This document shows, piece by piece, positions 1-10,535 of a DNA stretch of 24,997 nt (position 1 is the first letter of the stretch; every line of letters starts with the position of its first letter). Origin of the DNA: Podila epigama (taxonomy: Eukaryota; Mortierellomycota; Mortierellomycetes; Mortierellales; Mortierellaceae); the NCBI GenBank assembly GCA_015679605.1, contig JAAAVE010000176.1, positions 1 to 24,997 on the forward strand, in the 5' to 3' direction. Position numbers and translations under genes: made by a program. The notes under the pieces are model-generated. The model ran no database searches and had not been told where the DNA came from. It saw nothing but the letters and a program-made list of their open reading frames with translations.

Positions 1-115
1 AAAAAAAAAGACGGCTCATGTCAGGCAAAACATCATGCTACCCAGTTCTCACTCTCAAAAAACACACCGCCCTACAACAACAACAATAAAATGAAAAAAA
101 GAAGGGCACACTTAC

Positions 116-3100
116 TGCCTCGTTCTGCTTCTCAAAGTAATAGATGTATCTGTTGAGAATCTCAACAAACAGCTCCACATTCGTCACAGAGTCCATGCAA
201 GAGTCGGCAATCTTGAGTGCCTTCTGGAGGCATTCAAGAACACGCTTGCCGTCACGGTAAGGCTGGGCAGCCTCCTCCCCTTCCTCATTTTGACTAACAA
301 TCATGGTGCCCCACCAGAGGTGACTGCAGATGTAAACAGCACGGCACTGATCTGGCTTCTTTAGCAACTTGGCACCATGGAGTGCACACTTTGTAATAAG
401 GGTATCGTAGTGGTCCACATTGAAGCACGAGGTCGTCTGCAATGTTCCAACCATCAATGTAATGGCCTGGAACTGAGCCTTAGACTCGGAAATAGACTCT
501 TCGTAGATAGTGAAAGCCTAAGGTAGGCAGAAATCAAAAGAGAGAGAGAGAGTCGCGTGTGAGCATCATAAAACTGCATGCATGTGCAAACAATGAAGGA
601 ATACAACCTAAAAAAAAAAAAAAAAATGAAGCTGCACACTTTACCTGGACAAAGAACTCGTAACAGATATCCTCAAATCCACACTCATCCGCGCTCTGCC
701 CAGCGAGCAAAAACAGGCGCAATACCACATCAGAGTTGTCGACCTTACTGTGCAAGATTGAAATGACCTGATGGATGAATCGGAACAGGGTTGAACACTT
801 CTTCTCCCAACCCTCGTCCTCGTCTTGAAGTTTCTTGAAGCGACGTGCAAGCTTGACAGCCTGGATGACCAAAGGTGGGAACATGTAGCGAATGCGCTCG
901 CCACCATCACCAAACTGCTTCCTGGCAGCAGACAAAATCTACAGAACAGTAACAAAGATTGCATGAGATTACAAAGAGTCTGTGGAAATAGCTTAGATGG
1001 ATTGCCACCTGAACAAGGTAGGTTAGACAAGAAAAAACCACTGGACTCACAGCTGCCTGGACATCAGCATCATCGCTCTTGAACAAATGAATGATACGAG
1101 CCAGCTGTCCTTGCTCCTCGGTAAACTCCTCGAGATCCAGTCCACCACTGTCGTTGCGGTTGTTGCGAGTGCTGCGGAAGGGGCTCGAGTTGTGGCCACC
1201 GTCCTTTTGATCGCGCACCATGACCGCGCAGATCTCCAGGACTCCATTGACCTCCTCGGGACTGCTAATGATAGTTTCGTTCCTCAGGATAGATCCAACA
1301 ACGGCGTGTGCGATAGCGCGACGTGTTTGGTACGGTTGCAGAGCGAGCAAAGAGGTGTAATGAGAAAGCTCCAAAAGGGTGAGGATCGATGGATAGTGCT
1401 GGATAGGCGCCATCAACAAGTTTTGAAGGTTGGCCACGGTGTCCTTGTGTTGCAGATCAGGGCTCTCACCAAAGTCCACCATCTTTTCCTTGGCAAAGCC
1501 AAGCACCTGGTCAGCATAGCCAAGGTTGTCAGGGTAGCAGCTCAATGAAAGGTTGATCAATGACACCAACAGGGCAGTGATATCCTGAATGGAAAGATCT
1601 GGGCGGAACTATTGTAGTTGACAAGGCAAACGAAAGCGAATGTTGAAGTGACAAATAAAAAAGAAAAAACATAAAGAAAAACGAATCATGATTGACCTTC
1701 AAGCGTGTATGGTCTTACCTTGACAAGCTCCACAATCTTGCCCCAAAAGACCTCAAACAGCCTAACGTCCTCAGGAATGCCGCGGATCTTACGGATCTTG
1801 GCAGGTTTGGGTGAAGGTGCTGCCTTTGCTTCATCTGAAGCTTCATCCTCCTCATTCGTTGCTTCAGCGTCCGCCTCCTCGCCGTCAGCAAGAGTCTCAG
1901 AATCGTCGCCAGCTTCCTTGTCTTCGCTCTTTTTGCTAGCCTTGGGAGACGCAGGAGCTTCTTCTTCCTGCTCCTCATCCTCATCCTCATTGCTATCGGC
2001 CTCACGTGCAGCATGAGCCGCCAATCTGTCGATGAGGGCAATCACAATCTGCTTCACGTTCACCTTGGGGTGCAATTGGGCAGTGGCCGACAGGAAAGGT
2101 CCAAGGGTGCGCAAGTGGAAATCGTCATGGAAGACCTGAATAATGACTTCCATCAGGTACTCTTGAGCGATAACATCCTTGCAGCTCACAATCTGCTCCA
2201 AGACGCTGGGCAAAATAGTCTATGATAAAGAGATGTAGTTCAGTATTAATCTCTACAACGCCCCTACCGGTATATATGCCGTTGTGCAAATGCAATATCT
2301 CCAAAAAAAAAAAAAAAAAAAAAAAATGGATAAGTGGAAAATAGACAATACCGATTGATAGACGTTCAAATCAACACTGTCCAACTGGCTGAGACGGACA
2401 AGATTGGTGCCGACCAAGATCTTGAGCTCCTTACGCTCCATTTCTCTCTTTTCACGCTCCCTAGAGTGACCCTGGTGCTGAAGACGGACCCAGAGCTTGT
2501 TCATCTCAATAAAGTTGGTCAAGATAAACTGGATCGAGTCGGTGATGCATCCTTCGGGACTAGAAAAAGATTGTCAAAAAGAAAGTGTAACATGGATGCA
2601 CACATTAGCCTCAGACTGCAGCCTCTTTCTGATCCCCATTTTCCTTCGAATACAGAACATTTCAAATCAACTTGAAACTACGTACCCATCCTCGGTGCCA
2701 AGAGGAAGGCCGTTTCTGGTCTGACCACTCAGATAGTATCTCAGGAAAAGTCCACGGGTAGGGTGCTGAACTCCGCGGGTCATTTCCATCATATCGCGCA
2801 TGATCTCCTTGACTGGCGCGTCTGGCATTTCCATGTAGACGCTTCCGACCGTCACCATCAAGTAAAGGCGGGGAACAATGTTGCCAGCGTACTGAACCAG
2901 TTCATATAGATCCGCAAGGTGATGTCTTCCACTTTGGTGAGCATCCTTGAGGTAAGTTGTGACATGTCGCAGGGCATCAAAGATGGCCATATCTGAAATA
3001 AGTGACGCAAACGACATTGTGAGATGATGCTCACACCACAAAAATATTGATGACAGCAGTTGAACCAAAGAAATCTCTCACTTACAAAGCTCATAGTAGT

Positions 3101-3481
3101 TCTTGGGTGTGAGAGTTGAAGTTCTCAGCTCTGAGAGCATAGTCGAGCAGTGCTTGAGTCCATCCATCAGCTTGTTGTTATCCTAAAGCATGAAAAAGGG
3201 GGGGGGGGGGGGAGAGAGAAGGTCAGGTGGGTTACCAAGCGTTCAGGTGACAGATGCATTTGAAAGGTGCAAATCCGGACACTTTTCCAAAGAGTATTCT
3301 TTCTTTCTTTCTTTCTTTCTTTCTGGCGCTTTATGGCGCACATTTAGAGCCAACCCCAAGCGGTTACGAAGTAATGACTTACCAAGCAGCGCTTCATTTG
3401 AAATGACTGGACCTTGACGACATTAAGAGCGTCCTCAAGGAACTTGCCCTGGTCTTCGACATTTGGCTGTGTAGAGGTCAT
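116..3481 (-). CDS. VPS35: Retromer subunit VPS35, missing its C-terminal exon
   Basis: VPS35 is the alpha-solenoid scaffold of retromer, which returns cargo receptors from endosomes to the Golgi or plasma membrane. Eight exons read in phase: 3481-3383, 3182-3086, 2992-2686, 2559-2352, 2219-1719, 1608-1051, 938-645 and 517-116, giving 822 residues. The start is set by [11 protein letters not shown] followed by the family signature [11 protein letters not shown]. The conserved PRLYLM motif lies at residues 106-111, with Arg107 at the position known in human VPS35 for VPS26 binding. Later blocks include [38 protein letters not shown] and [11 protein letters not shown]. The last visible exon stops at a GTAAGT donor after FEKQNEA. 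About 50 family residues should follow, so the final exon lies beyond base 1. An acidic insertion of roughly 74 residues (311-384), absent from the human protein as I recall it, sits between [14 protein letters not shown] and IPEDVRLF. Family assignment is very secure; single splice sites slightly less so. Confidence 0.95.
2303..2326. repeat. Poly-A run of 24 in VPS35 intron 4
   Basis: A homopolymer of 24 A on the plus strand (T on the gene strand) lies in the intron between 2351 and 2220. It probably forms part of a pyrimidine-rich intron body. Confidence 0.85.
3198..3324. repeat. Poly-G run and TTTC microsatellite in VPS35 intron 1
   Basis: Intron 1 of VPS35 (3183-3382) is the longest in that gene at 200 bases. 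It carries 15 G in a row at 3198-3212 and seven tandem TTCT units at about 3297-3324. Between them lies CGGACACTTTT (3276-3286), which also occurs in the inverted repeat near 6735-6761. Such simple repeats are unstable and explain the larger intron. Confidence 0.85.
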
Positions 3482-4344
3482 CGAAAGAAGACGTTCAAAG
3501 AATGTGTGGTAAAAGTGTTTTAAGTCGTGGAAAGCCCTTGATTCTGTTTATCTACTTTGTCCGTTTCAATGAGTGGAAGGATGGTTGTGTTGCGAATCAA
3601 AGGCGTAGAAGGTTGTTCCTTGAGCAATTCACCCAAAAGAGAAAAAATACCAGACCCGAGAGATGGTCGACTCTCACTTAAGGGTACTCAATTTGAAATT
3701 GAATCTCTGACTTGCCAGTTGCTTGGCTTTTTTTTTTTTTTTTTTTTTGTCAAGTTGAGGCTATTGCATTGTTGTGGCCCCTCCCTCACACCTCCCTCCT
3801 CCCTTCAACACCTTGGAATATTTGTTCGTCAAGTGCTGAGCGCAGACACTTACAAAGGTATCATCGTACGCAGCCCATTCGTGAACACAATGATAGTGAA
3901 TAGAGGTGACGATGATGTCACAATGTACGCGGCAATCAAAACTGAAGTGGCGCACCTTCTGCACAGTCAGTAAGTGGCCGAAGCAAGTATCGATACCGCA
4001 TCCTAGTATTTCGTGATTCAATAAAGCAGAGAGTAACCACTATCAACAGTTTTGGACCTATGGGACCTATGCTACTGTATGACAACTGGACGAGCCTTCG
4101 CGCTTTTTAGCAGCCATTGCCTGCCAAGTTCTCGCTTGACAACTGCATTTGGATAAAAGCACGAAATGCCCAAAATGGAAAGGCCAGAAAGAATTTTTCG
4201 GAGAAACGTGATGATGACATGTTGACATGTCTTGTGTATTGTCTCGCTTTTTTTTTTTATTTCTCCTTCCATTCACTTCACACATTCCGTCACTCACTCA
4301 TTCCACTTCCGCAAACCACAACACAATAAAAAGCACGATAAACA
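3482..4344. promoter_or_regulatory. Divergent intergenic region between VPS35 and IFRD
   Basis: These 863 bases separate two start codons pointing away from each other, so they should hold both promoters and 5' leaders. I see a run of 21 T at 3728-3748, a direct repeat GGACCTATG twice near 4054-4071, and a T/C-rich stretch at about 4240-4310 just before the IFRD ATG, typical of a fungal transcription start region. Open frames here on both strands lack splice logic or family similarity and I do not call them genes. No clear TATA box or known operator was recognised. Confidence 0.5.
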
Positions 4345-6365
4345 ATGTACGGTATTAAGCAACCCTCCAGTGGAGGTCGCGGCAAGACAACATCAAAAGC
4401 TGCGGCCAGGAAACAGCAGCTGATGGCTGTTTCCACCAGCAATTCACAGCCCACATCTCGTGCAGGTTCACGTATCGGATCGCGCGCCAACTCGGATGAC
4501 GAAGGCGACGACCACAGCGAAGCTGGACGAGGTGACTTTGATGAAAGCGGAGATGAAGACCATCCTCGTGCTGAGGCCTCCTGGGAGACACAGCTCAAGG
4601 ATGCGATCGAGGAGTTGAACGAGAAGCGGTCTAGGTATGCATGAAATGACTTTTTGCTTTTGCTTTTGCTTTTGCATTTTTGTATCGGTCAACGCCTTTA
4701 AGGACAGTACTGTGGCATGAGAAGCTTATTTCGCTTTGCGAGACATCCTCATTTCCTTCTAGCACTCGAGAAGAAGCACTTTTAAAGCTTCAGACATGCC
4801 TCACTCAGTGGTACACAGCTGAGGCACTAGAGAGCGAGCGGGACGATTTGATGGAACTGCTCAAGAAGAGCATCAAAAAGGGTGGGCCACGCGAGTGCAT
4901 CGCTGCTGCTACTGGTACGGTTCTCTTTTCTTAACCTTTCCTCTTGTATCGTTGTTCATTTCATCCAAAAGCCTAATCCTCTTCGCAATGATATGATAGT
5001 GATGTCACTGGTGTTTATTTCTATCGGAGAGGACGACGAAAAAATGTTTACAGACCTTGCACCCTTACTCAAGTACACCATCACAAACCATGAGAACACC
5101 GAGGTCAAAGCCGAGGTAAAATCCCGTCAATCTTTTATATTTGCCGAAAGAAAGAAAAAGAGAGATACCAAAATGAGAGATAATGGGCCATATTGACGTC
5201 GTGATTCCCACTTGCCCTTCCCTCCGTCTCCTTTTGATTCTAGTGTACCCACGCTTTGGCCACTGCATGTTACATATCCTCGACCCCTCAGCCCTCGCAT
5301 TTGCCGACATATGACCTGCTCAATTTCTTTGCCGAGATTGCCATCTCGAGTGGTGCCTCCGCAAATGCACCCAATAATGGCGAGACCATCGCTGCCGCCC
5401 TCGAGGCGTTCAGCGTGTTGTATGCTGGTCTGTTCCACACCCTTGGACCAAAACAACTGACAATGCAAGCACGCCGATTCTTCAACACTATAATCCCTGC
5501 TGCAAAGACACTGTTGGAGCACACGAGTGTTGATGTTCGCGTGGCCAGTGGTGAGACTATTGCAGTCATGCTAGAGATTCTTGACCGATTCCAAAAACAA
5601 CGGGACGACGGAGAGTTTTCGGATGAAGAGGAGGCGTCCGAGACATACAATGACGATGACCCCGAGGATTACGACGAAGTCACAGGTGACTTCCGGTACG
5701 ATGGTCTCCAAGATCTCATTGATTCCTTGGGTGCACTTTCGACAGACTCGGCTCGCCATCGCAGTAAGAAGGAACGATCAACAGGTCGCTCGGCGTTCAG
5801 GGATATTTTAAAGAGTGTCGAGTCAAATGATCGTCCACATGAATCGATCAAGCTGCGAGACTATGACATTGAATTCCGTGGATGGAGTAAGTGTGCACAT
5901 CTATTTATTTTTATCCTCTTGGGAACTGAAGGACGACGGAGCACACCCTAACCAAACATTTTATTTTATTCTACATCAAAAAAAAAAACAATAGCCGAGA
6001 TAATTCAGCTGCATTTCTTGCGAGATAGATTGACATCAGGTCTTCAAACACATTTTGTACATAACACAATGATCCACTCGCTTCTACCCAGCACAGCGAT
6101 CTTGTACTCGCCTGGATCAGGAGGTCTTGGTGTCAACGCGACGTTTGGTGGATCGAAGCCAGTTTTGGGGTCTCAGAGGGGATCGCATGCAGGATCAAGA
6201 GCAGGTTCGCGGCCATCTTCCGCGATGAGCCATTATGCGGATGCTGCAGATGCGAAGGAGGAGCTTGATCGGATCGATCGCAAGTACCTCAATGCGGAAA
6301 TGGCCAAGATCAGACAAGTGCAACGAAAGAAAGATCGCAGCCGTGAAAAGTTTGAGGAATATTAG
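4345..6365 (+). CDS. Interferon-related developmental regulator (IFRD) family protein
   Basis: Five exons (4345-4634, 4763-4914, 5030-5115, 5244-5886, 5995-6365) join in frame to give 513 residues. The N terminus is Ser/Arg-rich and acidic (SRAGSRIGSRANSDDEGDD), then comes the IFRD armadillo-like domain starting near IEELNEKRSSTREEALLKL, with CTHALATACYISS and ETIAAALEAFSVLYAGL as further blocks. The C-terminal IFRD_C-type block is IKLRDYDIEFRGW joined across an intron to TEIIQLHFLRDRL and then LQTHFVHNTMIH. The protein ends in a basic tail (QRKKDRSREKFEEY). Animal IFRD1/2 are transcriptional co-regulators and IFRD2 binds inactive ribosomes; the role in fungi is poorly known, so no function beyond the family is claimed. 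The ATG follows an A-rich context (AAACA). Intron 1 contains four TTTTGC repeats at 4652-4675. The gene is divergent from VPS35 and is followed by the nuclease gene on the same strand. Confidence 0.9.
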
Positions 6366-6901
6366 CAAGACTAGGGTGTGTCAATTTTTTTTTGTTTATC
6401 ATTTTACAGAGAACCAACTTCCCCAAGTATACCTCGCATGAGGACAATAATGTGGTGTTGGGCTAAAAAGTGGTGAACCTTTGTCAGTGGAATTTTGCAT
6501 GCTGATGGGTGGCATAGGCGACATAAAATCACTTCCACAAATTTACCACCCTTCCCTCTCGAGGTTGAAAAGGTGTCGTTCCCAACCTCTTGTTCAGAGC
6601 AAACGCTTTTTGGGCTGATTGTATTTCAATGCGCTTTAAATTTTGTAATTCCTGTCACAGTGGGCAGGAGAAAGAATGCACAAAAATCATGCGACCAAAT
6701 AATTTTGCATGCAATTTCTGCGCAAAAGCGTTTACGGACACTTTTACTAGTAAAGTGTCCGCAAAAAATGTCCTGAAATTTCATTTTGCAGAGGTTCTCT
6801 TCAAGTCAGGGGTGGTGGCGGGTGCTACGCCAAAAAAAAAGTCTATGCTTCTGAGTGGAATTCATTACTCTTTCTCATTGACCGCGAGAACGGAACCTTC
6901 A
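6366..6901. promoter_or_regulatory. Spacer and probable promoter upstream of the nuclease gene
   Basis: This 536-base AT-rich spacer holds the 3' end of the IFRD transcript and the promoter of the nuclease gene. Its main feature is an inverted repeat at 6735-6761 with ten-base arms CGGACACTTT/AAAGTGTCCG around TACTAGT. Flanking sequence repeats motifs such as TTTTGCATGC (about 6492 and 6711). A frame open from about 6590 into the nuclease gene has no recognisable content before the ATG at 6902, where SNM1-type similarity begins, so I start the gene there. Confidence 0.45.
6735..6761. repeat. Near-perfect inverted repeat, possible MITE end or operator
   Basis: Ten-base arms CGGACACTTT and AAAGTGTCCG flank the seven-base centre TACTAGT, itself nearly palindromic. 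Outside the arms the symmetry continues with one mismatch (TTTA on the left, TTTG read inward from the right). The same CGGACACTTTT occurs at 3276-3286 inside a VPS35 intron, suggesting a dispersed element rather than a private operator. A factor binding site or an RNA hairpin is also possible. Confidence 0.5.
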
Positions 6902-9900
6902 ATGTCAACGTTCGATGGCCTGATTCGAGAATTCCCAGCTATAGCCATCGACAACTTTCGGGCACGCCCTGGTGTGAGTGTTTATCTCCTCTCTCATGTC
7001 CACTCGGACCACCTCACGGGCCTCGCCAACAAGACATGGGACTCGCCCATTTACTGCTCTCAGATCACGGCCAAATGGCTCCCACTTCTCGCTACCAGGT
7101 CGAAGCAGAATGCCTTTGAGACTGGTCAAGCGACCTCCCTGGAGAGAAAGTACGCCCATTTGGCACCGTATCTGGTAAATCATCCCAACTTTCAAATTGT
7201 GTTATTTTTCATACGTTATGTTTTTTCTTTGGATTCGATCATTAGAGTTGCAGTTTCTGGCTTCTCATTCTCTTCTTTTTATTGTAGCGGCCACTAGCGA
7301 CAGACCAACCTTACTACTTGCACCTTGCCAATGGACGAAAGGTACGGTGTACTTTAATTCCGGCACACCACTGCCCTGGAGCTGTCATGTTTATGCTGCA
7401 AGATGACCGCTCTTGTATCCTCTATACTGGTGATACCAGGAACGAAGCCATCGACCTCGCTACTCTCAAAACCATGCCCCTGTTCTCCCCTGGGGCACCC
7501 AAGATCGATTGCTTGTACCTGGACACGACATGTTGTCATCCCGCTCTCCGAGAGTTTCCACAAAGGGTTCGTTTTTTCATGTCTCTAGTTCTCACTGTGT
7601 ATGCAAACAAGACAATACAATGATATGTGCTCTAAATTCTCTTTTTTTTTCTTTGTTTTTTGTAGGAACATGCCATCTCGGATCTTGTCACCTTTATCAC
7701 GCATCGTCCTCGTCTAGCCCACTATTACTTTGATGCGTGGACATTTGGTTATGAACAAGTATGGGTGGCCCTCTCACGAGCCTTTGGCACCAAAGTGCAT
7801 GTGTCATCCTATCTCTATGAACTCTACGAGGCAATCGATGGGTTGATCGACCCACCGATCCTGCCCCACATTACAACAGACGGAACGAAGGCCAGGTTTC
7901 ATTCTTGCCGCCTCGGCCCCAGCTGCAGCTACGGCGGCTCAGGAGGAGAACATGCTATGACCAGAGAGCTAATCCGGATTCAACCAAATGTGGCCTGGTT
8001 TTCAATGCCTCAGCAAAGGAATGGCGAACATGGAGCACAAAATTTGACTAGACAAGGCACTGTAGTAGGAAGGAACGCAAATTATACGATCAAAGAAAGG
8101 TTACCACCTTCCATCTCTAAGCGGGATGACCTGTTTTACGTAAGTTTGAGGTGTCTCTCTCATGTTCTTGGGAGTGTTTTCTAGATGGATGACCGTTATC
8201 TTTTTTGCATGCTCCTTCTTTCGCTTACATCCCATTTTTTTTTTTTTTGCCATTTCTCGTAGTATTTTAACTATGGCCTTCATGCCTCATTGTCAGAACT
8301 CGAGGAGCTTGTGAGAGTCATTCAACCGAGAGCTCTCTTTCCTTGTGTTCTCCACAAGGATTCAGGGCTTCAGACGTACGCGAACGCAAACAGCAAAGTG
8401 GTGGCACTTTTAACGCATGCTATGCCGGATGTAGGTACCATTGATCGAACGGCAATGACCAACAGTCAGAGAATAGAGGCCGACTATGGGATCGCAGGTG
8501 ACTTTCAGGAATACTATCAACGCAATGGATACAATGCACTGGATCCCAAGGCTGACACACATGTCACAGGTCCCTCGAAGCCATCCACCTCCGATCGAGG
8601 GATCTGCGACGACATGGTACTGTCGCCACGGTCGATCCGTCTTCAGAAAAAGATAGATCGATTAAAGCGGCAACTGAGGAACACTGCGAGTTTAGAGGGA
8701 AAAGAGGATGCAACACTCGAGGATGAAGACTCATCTGTGGAGGATGGGCCACTATCTCTGGATTTGAATGAAATAGAACGTAAGCGCAGGTGGTGGTTAG
8801 CGATGGACCGCAAGAAGGACGTATCATTGGAAGAGTGTTTAGAGGATACAACCACAGAGTCGATCCATGGCAGGTCAGACTTACAGGGCCTTGGCAAGAC
8901 TCTGCGCGATAACAGCGCGACTCAGGATGATGTCTCAAAAGAAGAACCTTGGTTTGACAAGAGTACACTCGAACTCAATGTCAGCATGATTCTTCCTGAA
9001 TCGACATTGCAACGACCCTGTACTGGTCAACTGCAATCAGATCGGCATGATCCAATGGCCACAAGAGCTCTTCTCAGCTCTAGTTATGATACTATAAGTG
9101 ACTACTCAATCTCGCACACAGAAGCACCGTCCACCGAGAGTGAATCTTGCACCCATTTGGCTACCACGAAGAAACAAGCATCGTGGAAGCTTGAGGTAGA
9201 ACCAGTACTCGAGTCGGACTCAACGCCACAGTCAGAGTCACGGCCATGGCCAGATCATGAACTGGGGCTTCAACTGCCCCAAGCTGTAAATGAAAGCGAC
9301 TCAAAATCGACCAAGAATTATGAACAAGATGGATCACGACCCATTGAGCGCAGGCGCTCCATGGCCATTCAGCCATCTCTCGACCTCGTTTCTGCACCTG
9401 ATGCTGAGCTTCTTCTGTCTCTACCCGAAAGACCAAGGACACCACCGCGGACCCCCCCACCGCGACCGTCGGATAAACTTGTATCGCTCGGTAAGAGCCC
9501 TACAACGGTGCGACATATCGACATGACCCCGTTACCCATTGTCCGCCCACCGGAAAATAATATTTATGCACAGCTGGCGTGGTCTCCACCTTTTCGACCT
9601 GTTGGTTCGGCGCGTCTCAAACGGTCTTTGACAGATCAAAACGAGGCCCGGTCACGGTCAAGGAATGGTGATACTTTCAATCCCCCTCCACCAAGACGCA
9701 CACAATCGGTGGCAGCTACGAGGAACCCTTCAGAGGTCATTATTATCGACAGCAGCTGCAGTAGTAGCAGTAGTTCTAGTGAGGATGAAGTGGATAGTGG
9801 GCATGGGTATGGTGTAAAAAAATCCAAGGATCACAAAGAGGTAGAGAGCGGAAAAGCATCTTCTTTGCCCAAAAAGAGACCACGCCACCCGACAAGAGAG

Positions 9901-10107
9901 ACCATGTTTTCGTCTCCACAGCCTCTGTCATCTTGTGTATTACTTGACACAAGTGGAGCTTCAAGAGCTGGTTCAAGGCAATTGGAGGACCAAACCTTAC
10001 CAAGGGTTTTGGAAGTAACTGCCTCTGCATCAAGATGTGAAGAGCAACCACAAGAGCAGCCGGATAGCCAGGACACTTTTTGGTTCCAAGACTTTAGTCC
10101 CATCTGA
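6902..10107 (+). CDS. Artemis/SNM1-type metallo-beta-lactamase, beta-CASP nuclease
   Basis: Four exons (6902-7174, 7288-7566, 7666-8139, 8263-10107), all joined in phase 0, encode 956 residues. Visible catalytic motifs are HVHSDH at 32-37 (HxHxDH), PAHHCPGAVMF with His119, and YTGDTR with Asp140; these match the zinc ligands of human Artemis in kind and almost in position. YLDTTCCHP and HYYFDAWTFGYE mark the beta-CASP region, and NYGLHASLSELEEL (His349) corresponds to the family's late histidine block. The start MSTFDGLIREFPAIAIDNFR closely follows the Artemis N terminus, so Artemis (DCLRE1C) is a better match than Pso2/SNM1A, which have long N-terminal extensions. Such enzymes trim DNA ends and open hairpins in double-strand-break or crosslink repair in the nucleus. 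Residues from about 400 on are low complexity, Ser- and acid-rich, with a PRTPPRTPPPRP segment, a VIIID-type SUMO-interacting motif at 834-838, a basic KKRPRHP segment and the aromatic end TFWFQDFSPI. Intron 2 uses a weak GTTCGT donor. Confidence 0.9.
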
Positions 10108-10535
10108 GGAGACAGCGGCCTCCCTAAAAAAAAAAAAAAAAGTGCTCAACATCATACTCATTTGGGGGTCATATCGGTCAACCCTTTACAGCATCTACTC
10201 AAACAACTGGTATGAATAACTCGCATACTCTTTACTCTTGAGAATGCACAGCTTAAGCGTGTTGGCAGGTAAAAAGTCGTTTCTGCGGCAGGCATCTGCT
10301 AGGCTAACCACAATAGTAATATATAATATTTAATCTTCATAAAAGACTCCTTTTGTATTTATTGAAAAAGAGATAAGGCATTAGAGTAGGTGTAATTACA
10401 GAGGTTGTACATGGTGGTTTGAATGGATGGATGCGTTCTAATACAGTAATATATACGGAAAAAAAGAAAAAAAAGAGAAAAAAACATAACAAAAAAAAAT
10501 ATAACATTGTCGGCTTGGAGACATGGAGCCACATT
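10108..10535. other. Convergent 3' region between nuclease and phytochelatin synthase
   Basis: These 428 AT-rich bases lie between two stop codons that face each other and should hold both 3' UTRs. Poly-A blocks occur at 10125-10141 and 10459-10500. No coding or RNA gene is recognised. Confidence 0.6.
10358..10363 (-). terminator. Candidate AATAAA polyadenylation signal for phytochelatin synthase
   Basis: TTTATT on the plus strand reads AATAAA on the gene strand, 173 bases beyond the stop codon. The spacing is reasonable for a 3' UTR, but fungal signals are loose and the match could be chance in AT-rich DNA. Confidence 0.35.

Noticed and set aside
1087-1548. Plus-strand open frame of 153 residues
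   Set aside because: Antisense of VPS35 exon 6, which is strongly supported by family similarity.
3557-3973. Plus-strand frame of 138 residues between VPS35 and IFRD
   Set aside because: Crosses a 21-T homopolymer that reads as poly-Phe, has no recognisable domain, and lies in the expected promoter and leader of VPS35.
6590-6901. Extension of the nuclease frame upstream of 6902
   Set aside because: The frame is open, but the sequence holds an inverted repeat and poly-A and shows no similarity; the ATG at 6902 fits the Artemis-type N terminus exactly.
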